Notes: generated by a model from the sequence alone, not told the origin. DNA of 64,000 nucleotides from Amoeboaphelidium protococcarum (GCA_023515745.1 JALECJ010000257.1:188687-252686); one strand, 5' to 3'; counted from the first letter of the stretch, positions 11,454-23,520 are shown. Translations and numbers: made by a program.

Positions 11454-13113
11454 TCAGTTGTTGGTAGTTGAAACAGAGTTTTGAGGATAATAGCATTGTT
11501 AAGAGCGATGCTTTGTGCTGTTGCGAATGTGATCAGCTATCATGGATGCCATCTCTTCCCATCCGTGTCCTATACCATCATCGCCACCACCACCGAATCT
11601 CTCCACATACTTTCTACCCGATTAAATTCGCAAATCACGCTCCTCCGCCGATAGAGATAACAACTTGGTCATGGCAGCCGCTACTTGGGATGGATCTTAC
11701 GCGTTTTGTACGTATATCGGAGCACTGCCGCCCACTTCGGGTAGTGATGAAGAATTATGTGCCACTGCCAGAGTGCCAGAGGTGAGAGCTTCTACCAGCG
11801 GGAGTCCAAATCCCTCATATTGAGAAATGTAGATCAGACCCAGGGATCCAGAGTAAGTCGCTGACAGATCTTTTAGATCCATATACCGGACAATCTTGAA
11901 TCTAATTGGCACATGAGACTTGCCATCTCTAGACGACACTACTTTTCTCTAATAATCATTTTCAGTTATAATGACTGGATGTTTGACTACTTACGATAAC
12001 TCTTCCTCTGTGGGGCCACTTCGACCAACTAGCAGAATCCAAAACTTTTACAATACATCGTCAGGCAAAAGATCCAGTGCTGCAAACATAAACTTGGAAT
12101 TCTTGTAGCTATGTGCTGATCCTACAGTCACAAAATAGTCTATCGGCGTTCCGTCTTTAACGTATACAGGATCTTTATCGGATGGAAATTTGTACTTGCT
12201 GCGCACCTACATGATCAACTCCGGACTAGCAATTCCAGGGAATACATCGCGACTTATCCTATTCTAAATTGTAGATACTATCGTATTCTTAGTGACATTA
12301 TCAGTATCAGTATCCTCTTACTAGATATCAGATTCAGACAATCGCACCTTATCGCCATACCACTTTGCAATATCTCGCGACGTTGCTTCAGATACGGATA
12401 TAATTGAGGCTATCCGATCAAGGATAGATATTCGAGGATAGTATTCAGATTAAGGTCCAGTATCCATACCAACATTCTCTGGAATCAAATCATGGTACAT
12501 GATAATGTTACAGAGTTCCGAAAGTTCCGGATACTCGTAGTATGTACTGATGAACACCAAAATTACTCCAGCCTCATCGCCTTATGTATATGGAGCAAGA
12601 TCGTTGATAATTTTCTTCTAAATAGTCTCTACATATAAAAAGGTGACAATTACTGTGAAAACATAAAGTTGAAAATTAAATATTACCTTGGATAGATTAA
12701 TGACGCGGTATGTAGTTGATGTTATCAACCTGAGCCAATTCAGCTGAGTAAGGATTATCAGGGCATGGATCTAAAAAATAGAGTCGATCATCACCGTTGA
12801 ATTCTTAAGCCAAATGGGGAAGCAGATTCTTCCATACAGTGGAGATACCTTTAGGATTATTTCTCTGCAATTGAAATATTATTCCATCGACAATTAGGTA
12901 ATAGCGGCGCTTCGTTGCATCATGGATACCCAATCTCCTGCGAGGCAGCTCTGGGCTAGTGTGCTGATTACCATATATTAAAGCTGGGAATTTTAGATCA
13001 GAATCGCTAACCTTTTATTATATGAAGCCATCTTGAATAAAGTACAAGAGAAGACATACGCCAATAGTAGCCAAAATTACCTTATCGCGGAATCGTGTAT
13101 AATAATACATCAT
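11454..13113 (-). CDS. type II membrane-anchored GT4-family glycosyltransferase
   Basis: 533 aa after removal of one intron (12629-12686, 58 nt, GTAATA...ATGTAG). A short cytoplasmic end is followed by one membrane segment (VILATIGVCLLLYFI, residues about 13-27), then a lumenal catalytic domain. Family signs are YLIVDGIIFQ and GISTVWKNLL near the N-terminus of the domain, VGSAHSYKNSKF at the start of the nucleotide-sugar half, and EGFGLPLVEALTSG near residue 413, with the EGFGLP Glu expected to hold the sugar donor. It therefore probably transfers a sugar from a nucleotide donor in the Golgi or ER. Substrate is unknown. The frame stays open upstream to an ATG near 13317, so a longer cytoplasmic tail cannot be excluded; with a single stop codon such extensions often arise by chance. 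Confidence 0.85.
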
Positions 13114-13403
13114 GGATGGGTATCGCTATTCTCCAGTGGTATTGAATTTATTTATGAAGCGGTCAATATAGTTAATTAAAAGAGATGGCAGTAAGAAGTT
13201 TAATTCGTGTTAAGAGAGTGTGCATTAATGTAAACCCAGTTGAAACAAAAATCGCTCGAATCAGCTTCTGATTTAACGAACGCGTCAGATCTTCGTGTCA
13301 CTTGAAGCCTCCACATTTCGAGTGCTGATTTTACACTCAGGTATGATGATGTAACTCTAGTGATCAATGAAAATCGATATAAATTTCAAGACTTTATAAT
13401 GTT

Positions 13404-15200
13404 TCATTTGATGTTTTCATTGATAAAACTGAGCAACAAGTCTTTGCACGATGGAAGCAGATGGGATGCCCGTAACTTGGCACTGTTACTCGACTGTAAG
13501 GCGACTCTCCCCCTTCCCCGAACACTTTTACTCATCAAACGACTATCTTGACCATTTTCTACATTCTTATAGTATGCTTTAAATAGATGCTCTCTTTGCA
13601 CTTCGTTAATGTCCTTTTGAGCCAAGTCACTGTCATCAAGCATTTCAATCTCTTCCTGAACACCATCAAACGCGTATTCACTAGTCATGTAAATCAATTT
13701 AGATGCCTTGCTTCCCTTCTGTCTCGCGCATCCTACACCACGAACACCCTTCTCCATTTTGATATCGAAATTAATGGACCATGACGCAACGTTCACAGAG
13801 CATATGAAGCAACCACCGTCTTTCTGGTGGTGAAAGACAAAAGAGTTGGAATCAGAATCAAATACAATTGACTTGACGTTGCTGTACTTTCCAGTCCACA
13901 CAACCTTATTCCTACCCAAAAGATCGTAAACATACACTTTATCTTCAGAAGAGCAAGTGGCCATCAAGTAACATCTCTTGAAAGAATCTGGTCTCCTCTG
14001 CATGGAACTAAAGCAAAGTTTAGCAAAACCACCTGCATGACCAGGCTGAGGAATTGTACTAAGCAACTGAAAATTCACACTGGACCACAATGAGATCAAT
14101 CTATCATGAGCAACTGCAAGTAATGAGCCATCGTCGGATACGCATAAATCATTTACACTCATCCCTTTATAGCCAAATTCTGTTACCTACTCCCATGTAA
14201 ACCTTTTGTACTGAGGTACTACTCTATTAGAGGAGAATACGCGTTCTCTAACATTAAATACTTTAATCACTCCAGATTTAAGACCAACAATTAAACGATC
14301 AGATTAAATAAATTCCACTCTGGCTACAGACGCGTCAATAGGCAACTAAATCAAAGACACTTGTTCATATTTACAAGTTTCTGAGTTCTTGAGCCAGAAC
14401 TTCAGAGAGACTTCATTATGAGCGCTACCATTAGCACGATAAGAATCAACTGTAGCGAGCCAGCTCTAATTCTTAGTTAATGCAACTTGTTGAATATTAA
14501 ATGTGGACACCAGCCCAGAGTCATCATCCATATGCACAGGCGGGAGCGGACGCACTACCAATGTTTGCACCTCTTCATTTCTACCAACTGACCAGAACTA
14601 AAGCGTGCCCGGTATACCGTTCATGACGGCCACGTCACCACCAGACACTATAAACTCACCCTGTCGCTAGCTAAGAGGTGGATGATTCCATTCATGACGC
14701 GCCAGTTAATACGCTATTCCAGCGCGACGGTCTTTCAGCTCCCAGTTGGCAACATCAACCACCAGCTACTCATTGCTCAACAACACAATGGATAGCGTAA
14801 AGTCTGCAGCATTTTCCGATATATCAACAATAGGAGACCCAAGACGCGGCAAAAAGGTCTTATTCCCGGAATCCAGATGCCAACGCACAAGAACGCGCTC
14901 ATATCCACCACTATATAGATAATTTCCGTCAGCAGAGAATTTCAGAGCACATACAGCTTACTAATGCCAATGCAGACGAGTCAAAAACTACGGCTTAGTG
15001 GTGAAAGACACAAAGCGATACATCAGTATCTGACCGCGATCATCACCAACTGCTACCAGCGAACGACTGGATAGAAAGTCGATACACTTGATATCTCGCT
15101 GAATATTAAACTGAACCGTATCCGTTTACTGTGCACTAGTAATAGTAACCTCTTTCCCACTAAATGTCACTTTTAAATCTTAATCTTGTGTATTTACCAT
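13404..15200 (-). CDS. WD40 protein like WDR75/Utp17
   Basis: 598 aa in one exon. Repeating beta-propeller units are visible: DIKCIDFLSSRSLVAVGDD, LKFSADGNYLYSGGYERV, FLPRLGSPIVDIS, VSDDGSLLAVAHDRLISLW and others. The block LYSGG(Y)ERVLVRWHLDSG followed by FLPRLGSPI is characteristic of WDR75 (yeast Nan1/Utp17), a member of the t-UTP subcomplex of the small-subunit processome that supports rDNA transcription and early 18S processing in the nucleolus. The protein is shorter than the 830-900 aa of known members, mainly through a shorter C-terminal tail, which here is basic and Ser-rich. Several Gln codons are TAA or TAG. Confidence 0.8.
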
Positions 15201-15591
15201 TTTGATTCGTTTTCCACTTTGATCTCTCTCGCAAAGTTTTGAAGAGAGAACATTCCGTTAAAGTTTTTTATGAGCAAGTTTAGCTTAGACTAAGTACTTT
15301 ATAGATTACATATGATTATCGCTCTGGTTGCTTTTGAATGAATAGTTTTGAAATTGTAGTATACATATCTCTCTGAAATTCCAGGATATTAATTCTTCGT
15401 GGTACATGTCTTACACTGAGTACAAAACTTCGAATGAGTGATTGCTAGGTGACAGATCATCACATCACGGGTGTCATCATTTGTCTGGTTAATTGAAGTG
15501 GTAATTTGCCGGTTTATCCTCATTTACGCGTCTAGCTTGTGTCTTATACAAATATTATATTGTGGCAGTTAGCTTTTACATCATCATAAGG
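15201..15591. promoter_or_regulatory. divergent promoter region
   Basis: This separates the leftward WDR75-like gene from the rightward RRM gene. It is AT-rich, contains one ACGCGT hexamer near 15527, and has no supportable gene. Confidence 0.35.
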
Positions 15592-16905
15592 ATGAATAGA
15601 CACGTAACCTCTAGCAGTTGTAGCGATTTGAGTGGGCATTTTGAATCTAGTTTAAATTTGGAGACTGGCAGTCGTCGCAGCAGTGATTTGAGTGGTGGTG
15701 CGTAGTTGCAATTGAACAATAGTGATAAGTAGTCAGTCATTGCTCGTGTTCAAGAGTGGATTCAAGTGCATTAAGCAGAGTATCCGCTAGATGATAGTTG
15801 TAAAGGTGATCCATAGGCGTGTATATTTGTGGCATCGCTGAACTCGGGCAAGACACTGGAGCAATTACATCAGTCGGTGTTGACACATTTCGAGTAATAT
15901 GGTCCTATTGTTAGTGTTAAAGTGTCCATTGACAATCAGAATCGACCATTTGCTTTTGTGCAGTTCAAGTCTGTACAAGATGCTAATAAGGCGCGTATCA
16001 AATCGCAGCATTCAGTTATTGACTCCAGAGCCGTCCGTATTGAGAAGGCTAAAGTAAATCGCACCCTGTTCGTGGCCAAGTTTTCAAAGCAGTGGAGTAG
16101 AGGTGATATAATGGAGATTCTGGAACAGTTTGGCCCTATTGAAGATTTCCACCTGCTGATCAATAATCATACTCATTAGAGTAAAGGCAGTGGTTTTGTC
16201 AAATTTATCTACCGCGAAGATGCACTGAAGGCTTTCGCTTGCTTGAAAGGGCAGTTTAAAAGCTGGGTGGTGGAATGGGCTAGTGATTAGTTCTCTGTGC
16301 GAAATAGACAAGAGGTTGATTATTATTCAATCTTTGTCGGTAATCTGGACCTGGATTTGGTGAATGAAGATGCTTTGATTGAGAAATTTACTGAATTTGG
16401 GAATATTGAGTCGATGAAGTTGATTGATCCAGAAATGGTGTCTAATAAAGAGGCGGAGGATACTGGTAATAATCGACGCTCTGCATTCTGCTTTATCACT
16501 TACTCTGAAATGTCCTCAGCTGCGCGCGCCATCTCAATGAATGAGTAGATGCTTATGGGCTGCCAGTTGCGCGTCTAGTACAAAGGCGTACCGTCTTCCA
16601 GTCGTTCTCGTAATACTACGGCTCCTGTGTCCTATCCGCAGTACAGAAGAATGTAGTTGTAATAGTAGCTGCAGCAGTAGCAGTATGCACAATAGTTCTT
16701 TGTTCCAATGTTTACACCGCTATCAATGTATCCATATCAGCCAATGTATGGTTTGGCGCCGCCTCCTACAGTTGAATAGTATCAGATGGTAGGATAGTAA
16801 TTGACTACTCCAATAACCGGCGCTGATTCCATGGTATCTTAAGTGTCCAATACATAAGAATCGTCCGACATTCAGGTAGAGACTTCTTCTCAAAGCTCCT
16901 TGTGA
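15592..16905 (+). CDS. triple-RRM RNA-binding protein with Q-rich tail
   Basis: 437 aa, one exon. Three RNA-recognition motifs follow a Ser/Gln-rich leader: RRM1 (about 80-155) with ACIFVASLN as RNP2 and RPFAFVQF as RNP1; RRM2 (about 160-235) with RTLFVAKF and KGSGFVKF; RRM3 (about 243-330) with YSIFVGNL and SAFCFITY. The aromatic residues of RNP1 and RNP2 that stack on bases are present. The tail is Gln-rich, partly written as runs of TAG next to CAG, then Pro/Tyr/Met-rich, resembling prion-like RNA-binding proteins. The three-RRM layout with a Q-rich end recalls fungal Rim4-like meiotic translational regulators, but this is only a resemblance. It would act in mRNA binding or translational control. 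Confidence 0.82.
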
Positions 16906-17192
16906 TTTTAGTCTCAGATAATTCACTGGCTTGTAATTTTTGCATAGATATATAATGAATAGATTTGAATAGCATCAATAATGTTGTGTTATATGACAAT
17001 TAACTTTTTCATATTTCGTTCATTGCACGGTCCCTTAAGATATTCAAGTGTTTAGTTGGCCTTCCATATCCTCAAACTAAACGCGGGCTTTAACGCTGAG
17101 GGCCAAAAATGTTTTAACAGCAGCACAGCACAGCGAAGTTTAAAAGCGCGTCTTTATTTCGTTCTGGTGGCTTTGTTTCAGATTGAACGCGG

Positions 17193-18020
17193 ATGGCTTT
17201 ATATCGCATTTTCAATACTGTATTGAGAACAACGTGTTCATCCGGTCTTATAGAAATGGATGGCTTAAAACTGAAGGTGGCTCTGGCTCTGCACATTATA
17301 TATTGTACATTAAATGACAATAAAGAAGGTAATAAAAAGGAAAAAGTACGGAAGACGCGTAAGACTTCTCAGAAAAAGCCAAAGAAGCAAGTATAGTCTC
17401 AGACTACTCAAACAGATCCAGTCATTAGTCATGATCTTCCAGCTGAGATAATGGATGAATCGCGATATGAAGATACTCAATAATAGCAATTGAAAGAACT
17501 GAAAGAGCAAGCTATAGAACAGAATCAAGTACCAGATGAAGAAGTTCCACACATCAGCAGTGTCTTTTATACTGCCGATATAACTGTAGTTGATCTGCTG
17601 TAAAACTTTGAGCAAGTCTAAAAGCATCTTTTGATTAATACTTCCATTGAACCTAAGGAGTTCATCACATCTGTAATAGAGAATAGCCTATGCAAACTAA
17701 CTAAACATAATTATCATATATTGATTGAAATAATCAATCTGTTTAAAGATGATACGTTGCTCTGTTAGTTGATGTTTCAACGTGTTAAATCGCGCTTGGT
17801 CATGGTGAAAGCTGCTGAATTGGATGACAGTATCATTGTTGCTGATTAAATGTATTTGCTTCTCAAGCTGTTGATTATTCTACTTGAAGCCTAAAATTAT
17901 GACGATAACGATACGGAAGAATTTAGAATATGGCTTAAAGATATTTTATAATAGGTAGATTTGGAACACGCCATCATCGTCGACTTGCTGTTGAAAGTTT
18001 AACGACGATTAGAAAAGTGA
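17193..18020 (+). CDS. hypothetical helical protein, possible mitochondrial presequence
   Basis: 275 aa from ATG 17193 to TGA 18018. I do not recognise it. The first 20 residues (MALYRIFNTVLRTTCSSG) are Arg-containing, amphipathic and free of acids, like a mitochondrial targeting signal. A very Lys-rich stretch follows (about 45-70), then Gln-rich sequence, then predicted helices rich in Leu, Ile and Asp/Glu to the end. Another in-frame ATG lies upstream at 17109 but is cut off by a TGA at 17184, so either it is a short upstream frame or a missed intron exists there. The Gln content from TAA/TAG is high, as in neighbouring weakly conserved genes. Confidence 0.55.
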
Positions 18021-18135
18021 TCCAAGTCATGAAATATGCTTAATACTCTGTAAGATTTAAATTTTCAATTGCAATCTTTATTATTTATAAAGTCATTTAT
18101 AATATTGTAAAGCAATTCGCCATTAGGATCAAATA

Positions 18136-18783
18136 TCACATTACAGTCCATACCATAATCACAAATACAAGAGCTGCAATGGCCTTCAACGCGTCCATAA
18201 ACACTTCCACGTACTTGAAATAGCCTTCGCGACGACCATAGACCCCACTACCATGATATCGGTAACCATAGGCAGTTCCACTCTGACGATAATCATGGCC
18301 CAACCAAGGATCAATTATGCCAATGAATATGCACTATACGATGGCAAGAAACAAGTAGCTCCATAGAATGAAACTAGGCCAGTACATTGAAACGTGCTTA
18401 ACATCAGGCACTTTGGGGCCTTACAACAGAGTGTCATCATTATCATTTTGATCATATTCTGGCTGAGGAATAGATCTTGGAAGCAACCAGAATTCAGTCA
18501 TCAACACTACAGCAATTGCCACTATCAAAGTCTCTTTCATAATCTTGGTGATTGCATTCAGTCGCACGTAGCCTTCGCCAACTTCACGCTCCCCACCACC
18601 ACCACCTTAAACTTCTCCAGCAGACGTTCCACCAAGCAGTGGCTCAGATTTTCCCATTTGAGATAAGGCGCGGACACGAGCTGCGGATATAATCACTTTC
18701 AGAATGATGTATAATAACAGCGCGATCGTAGTGGCCACCCACATGCTCTTCATATAGTCATGATTTAGATCTTGAACCTCCAT
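18136..18783 (-). CDS. four-TM membrane protein of unknown function
   Basis: 215 aa, one exon. Hydrophobic segments occur at about residues 15-33 (VATTIALLLYIILKVII), 86-103 (TLIVAIAVVLMTEFWLL), 138-158 (FILWSYLFLAIVQCIFIGII) and 196-213 (ALKAIAALVFVIMVWTV). A Gly-rich loop follows the first segment and a Tyr/Gly/Arg-rich loop precedes the last. No signal peptide, motif or family was recognised. It is close to the end of the choline kinase gene on the same strand (190 nt), which is ordinary spacing here. Confidence 0.72.
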
Positions 18784-18972
18784 ACTTTCACAGACGTATT
18801 GTAATTTTTAAGCTTTAGTATGATGTATACTTGTTCATAAAGACAGGGAAGATGAAGCACTTTTATGAGTCAGCAATCATCATAAATAGTGCACGCTTAA
18901 TATGGAAAGCTCTGACACGTCAAATGAAAGTGTAAAATGTGATATTAATAAATGCCGCAATCAAGCAACCAA

Positions 18973-20571
18973 TCAATCAAATTGTTATTGTACATACTTG
19001 TCAAACATCTCTTCAAATAGATGGAATCTCTATAAAGCATATGATACGTAATCAAAATCAATTGTACTCTGGCTTGCCTAGATGAATGCCCACAGTGACC
19101 AAATCAAGTGACTGATGGGCACAAAGAACTCTACTTCTTTCAAAATCATCTCAATCTCTCTGTGGCGCAACTCGAGATGCTGTTCAGCACTCAGATGAGG
19201 AGACAGTGTAGGAGACAGCACAGGTGATGGACCACCAAGCAGCAAATTAATTGGCGCAAATAGAGGTGACTAGTTTATGATGGAGTTACTGCGCCGAGAG
19301 ATATCATTCTGAGAACCTATTGAGGATCCCTTTTCTGACTTTGTGGATTATTAAAGCGCAGATTGGAGATAAGAATCCCTGGCAGTCAGGTAAGAATCCA
19401 CAAATTCAATCTACTCCTCTCTAGTAGGAAACTTGTCCGCATCGAGCCAATGAGGACGATCACAATGATAATTGGCCATCCATTCACAAAAGTGGTTGGC
19501 GAGATCGAAACCTCTATAGGCATAACAAGCGTACTCGTAATCTATAATCACAATCTGCCCAGTCTCGGTAGATCTCAAGATATTTCCGTACTGACTATCG
19601 CAATGACAAAAGACTACCGGAGATTAACGAGATTTGATATGATTGATGCATAGTGATACCAGCTACTGCTTTTTATCTATATCGCATTGTTCAATATCAC
19701 TCCATCTCTATGGATACTTCTCTTTCAATGTCGGCAGTGCAAGTACAGCTTAATTGAACCAATCCATAAGACGAGGTTCCAATTCACTGTGGATAACCTA
19801 CTTCAATGCACTGGTAGTAGACAGTGCTCTTCTAGCACGAGAAGCTGATCTTTTAACGCCATTTTAATTGGACTCTGAATCCGATTCCAATGGCATCAAT
19901 CCAATGAGTGAGTGAATCTCAAACATACTGGCGGCAATGTCTTTGTTGTTCTCAGACACACGTATATCTTTCGAAGTCATCTGGTAATTTTAAATAAACT
20001 GCTCAATTCTACCATTAGCAAATTTGGCAATAATATGTGGGCCAATATCGAGACAGGACATGGTCTGTAACACTTTCAACTCTCTGTCGCGACTAAACAA
20101 CTTTTCACTGCCTTCACCATAGACCCGGAATAGATACTTTTGCTCACCATCACCATCTTCCTATAGCTGAGACGAAGAACAAGAAGAAGCTAAAGACGGG
20201 TCTATTGTTAGTAGAAACATACAGTTGGTCATTGCACCAGTCATTCGCTTAATGTGAACAGAAGCGGATGGAGCGGATACGGCAGCAACAGAAGATGGTA
20301 TAACATCCTTCAACACTGTCAGCAATTAACACTTGATATCTTCGTCATTCTAAGCACCACGATTCTTTAATACCACACGCCGGTCACATTTAGGTACTGA
20401 ATGCAAATCGCCAACTCTTTTCTAATTCATACGCAAGATTCGCTTCTAGTTGTACTTCATCCATAATTCTAAATTATATCCGCAGTCATCGCTAATGTTG
20501 TCACTCAAATTCAATTATTCATTCGAATTGAGCGGTGTAAGTAGTGCCGGAGGCGGTAGAGTAAAATCCAT
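18973..20571 (-). CDS. choline/ethanolamine kinase
   Basis: 532 aa, one exon. It has the phosphotransferase loop region YLFRVYGEGSEKLFSRDRE near residue 125-145 and the Brenner motif written FCHCDSQYGNIL near residue 324, followed by IIDYEYACYAYRGFDLANHF, which matches the choline-kinase motif closely. The enzyme phosphorylates choline or ethanolamine with ATP as the first step of the CDP-choline/CDP-ethanolamine routes to membrane lipids. The family usually has HNDxxxGN; here Asn of HND is Cys while the catalytic Asp stays. A Ser-rich insertion of about 60 residues follows the metal-binding DYEYA segment, making the enzyme near the size of yeast Cki1 (582 aa). Choline versus ethanolamine preference cannot be told. 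Confidence 0.9.
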
Positions 20572-20869
20572 TTCAAACAATAAAAATTGAGTAATAAAAT
20601 ATCTATCTTTTGCACTAATAGATTAGATAAATACAGAGAGAAGTAAGAGCAACGGGTGAGAGATGATGATTTTCAGGGCCAACAAGGACGGCGATTTAGA
20701 CTGACAAACAACGCGCGTGGACTAGAGAATTGGCGAATCAGAGCAGAGTAACACTGGGCAAGGAGGATGTCATATGATCAAATGGATCGTACTCATACCA
20801 AAAGTTCAAATAATCAAGCGGTGATCTAGAAAGCGTATTTTATTACAGAATGAGAAGGTTTCAAATTAA

Positions 20870-21772
20870 TCATGATTTCTTCTCAGTCTTGATATCACTC
20901 GGTGGCTTGTAGTCTACGGTAAGATCAATGTCTTTGAGATGAGTGTTGGTGATCTTGGTGAGACGTCCTTTACGAGATTTCTTTTTATTATTCTATGGAC
21001 CGCCACCTGCAGCCTATTAAGATTCTGATAACTGTAAAAGACTCAGTCCAGCCTTCTCCATCTCTTACATGGCCACTCCCAGTTCACCCTCTTTCACAGA
21101 GTACTCATGCCATAGTTATTCAAATGCGGGGTACTGATTAAGTTTGACTTACGGCATGTCATTATAATACAGAATATGCGGACGTCCATCCTTGAGTCTG
21201 GTAACAATGATCTCATTGTTCGAACATAGCTGTTCTATCGCATCAGGAATACCCCGCCATGAGTCTTTAAACTCCTTATAATGAATACCACCTTTATTCT
21301 ACTTCCAAAGATCTCGAATTACGTGCAAAAGTTCCTCCTTACTACGCGCACTGAATGCTGGTTTATACTAATATGCTCCATTTTGATATAAAATCTTGGC
21401 GTTCTACTATGTGACACTCCAAATCTAATCATCATTCAAGTCTAAAGTACTCAAAGATTATTTAATTTAACTCTCGGATTGCGGCTCATCGCACGATTTC
21501 AAGTACTCTATGATACTAAACAATTTAAATCCGAGCGATGTGACAGTATTACTACTTTATACTACATTTCTCACAGAGGATTAGGAAGATGCTCTTACAG
21601 GAGACTTTGCATTCATCCAGTCGCCGCTTGAACTGGCGGTATTATGAAAACTCACTTTAGCTCTGTCCTATTTCTACCTCACTGGAGCCATTGGAATATC
21701 TAGATTACGCACCTTATTCGCCAGTTCCTTTGTCTAAGCATTCAACGATCTCTAAGCATTTTACTAGCTCAT
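20870..21772 (-). CDS. transcription factor IIE subunit beta
   Basis: 300 aa, one exon. A Gln/Ser-rich N-terminal part is followed by the winged-helix core: LGFKLFSIIEYLKSC, then YQYKPAFSARSKEELLHVIR, GGIHYKEFKDSWRGIP, and IIVTRLKDGRPHILYYND, which is the typical TFIIE-beta end of the second wing. The C-terminus is basic with GRLTKITNTHLKDIDL and YKPP, again typical. TFIIE-beta works with TFIIE-alpha to recruit and regulate TFIIH at RNA polymerase II promoters. Start at 21772 is the first ATG in frame after the upstream spacer. Confidence 0.9.
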
Positions 21773-21997
21773 TTATATTGTTATAGTTATACCGTAGTAC
21801 TAAGTAAAATAACAGTATTTAATTCAAGCAATACCTGGCAAATATTAATCAGCGAGGAGAACTGTATCAGAACAGAGCAGAAATGAGACCCTCGGATGAA
21901 TTTTACCATTTTACCATTTTCTCTCTCTCCTCAATCATTCTTCGCGCGATCTCGATCTTGATATTGTTATCTTTGCCGAATCATACTCACACGCAAA

Positions 21998-22508
21998 ATG
22001 TATAAAAGATATCTTTGGTTGTGTTTGATTGCTCTCGTGATCTTTATTTCGCATATAAGTGCAGGGTTTGTGTCTTAGTAAAGGTGTTGACGAAAGATAT
22101 TCGGAAGATACTCCCACAGAGTACCGCGAGTGCAACTCATAAGAAGAGTAGTCAGACTTTTTTGCATTGATCAGGTCATCTGCTGAGCGGATCGCTAGAC
22201 TCGTTGTAAAGACTGCTGTGACCCCAGATTTGCAAGTTGTCGATGATATTCGCAGCGTGGACATTAACAACTCTTTAATTTATGCAGCGTTTTTGATTAC
22301 ATCAGAGAGCGAGGGTGAGCGCGTAGAATTAGGGCGATTGTTGGAGTTTGAAAGGGAATTATCTGTTGCTTTAGCCTCGTAGCTTAGAGAAATATAACTC
22401 AGGCCTGAGTACTTGGAAATGGGTGATGCAATTTTCGCTGATCTGCACAACAAATTGCTGAATAAAATTACTGGAATTGTCAAAGAATTCATGTATCTCG
22501 TTTAATGA
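21998..22508 (+). CDS. small unrecognised protein, 5' exon structure uncertain
   Basis: The 3' part (about 22040-22508, TGA at 22506-22508) is one open frame encoding an acidic helical segment of about 140 residues with a Gln/Glu/Ser-rich start. No ATG lies in that frame upstream, so an intron must join it to a start. One candidate is the ATG at 21998, whose frame encodes a clear signal peptide (MYKRYLWLCLIALVIFIS); an intron 22059-22119 would join it in phase but has a weak donor. Another is the ATG at 21883 with an intron 22078-22151 (GTAAAG...GAGTAG), also giving a hydrophobic N-terminus. Both predict a secreted or anchored product. No family recognised. Confidence 0.45.
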
Positions 22509-22737
22509 TATGAATGATTATTTGTGTTAGAATGTAATATTTAGTTCCTTGATTAAATACACATTGTGCATTTTTACGACTTGTATCAAGAGTGGATTTT
22601 TTTGCCTCATACTGATGTCAACGTAAAAACACGTGCAGAGTCGGACTTTCAATTTACAAAGAGCTGTCATGTGAGAAGAAACATCCCATCTATTCTTTAA
22701 ATAAAGTGTTTACTGTCTCAGTAAGGGAGTTATAAAT

Positions 22738-23520
22738 ATGATGATGATGTAGACAGAATAAAGTCGTGCCTTAATGCTCGTGATCACTTTTTGGATGCTG
22801 ATGATGATGTGTACTGTTGTCGGTGGAATTACCTCAAGTCGACTCAGAAACTTTAGACTGGATTATGATGATGATGATAAGCCGTAAGGATATTAGAGCT
22901 ATAGAGATACATCTGTTTAGTAGGAATAGATGATTAGGTCTGCAGATATTTAATCGCCCCAAGTACCTGCTGATCGCTAGTATTAGCAGTAGCAGCGAGA
23001 TGTACATTCAGCGCGTCAATAGTCTCCTTAGTCGGTAAATCATCAAGGCACTCGTGACACGTAGGAACAATCTAACGCTTAAGCTGGTGTTAATCATGAT
23101 TATTATTGTACCGCCCAGGGTAGAGAGGAGGCTCTTACGTAATTTCAGTCTTTGGCAATTGCGTATGTAAAGATCAAGAACGTTGAATTGACCGATATGG
23201 AAGGCGTAGTATCAGATATGTATGAGCACATCGAAATGTCTAATTTAAGCCCGATAGAGAAATGGACTATTGCACAGCGTTTTAATGAGCGCTTGAATCT
23301 CATTATAACTAAGGAGATCAAGCCTGAAAAGTCAGAGAGACTTAGAGTGATGAAAGTTTAGTTTATCGTTAAGCAACAGTTTCGGCATATCCGCATCCGC
23401 TTGTAGCCAGCTGCCTTAATTGCTTAGTTTATCGTTAAGCAACAGTTTCGGCATATCCGCATCCGCTTGTAGCCAGCTGCCTTAATTGCTTAGGCGTAAA
23501 TGGGCGTACGTTAAGAATGA
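22738..23520 (+). CDS. secreted or anchored Gln-rich protein with duplicated 22-aa end
   Basis: 260 aa with four consecutive Met codons at the start. A hydrophobic segment (ALMLVITFWMLMMMCTVVGG, residues 12-31) looks like a signal peptide or anchor. The next 100 residues are Gln/Ser/Asp-rich and disordered, largely through TAA and TAG codons, then comes a helical part (about 135-205). The C-terminus holds two identical 22-residue units (QFIVKQQFRHIRIRLQPAAL plus IA) from a perfect 66-bp tandem duplication, followed by 10 residues and TGA. No family recognised. It sits in a run of similarly built rightward genes. Confidence 0.62.
23362..23493 (+). repeat. perfect 66-bp tandem duplication inside a coding region
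   Basis: Unit 1 is 23362-23427 and unit 2 is 23428-23493; they are identical base for base. The unit is 22 codons, so the frame is kept. Identity including silent positions points to a very recent duplication or an assembly artefact. Confidence 0.95.

Noticed and set aside
18394-18666. Rightward 90-codon frame
   Set aside because: It is antisense to the four-TM protein gene, which has regular membrane segments and a whole-codon length.
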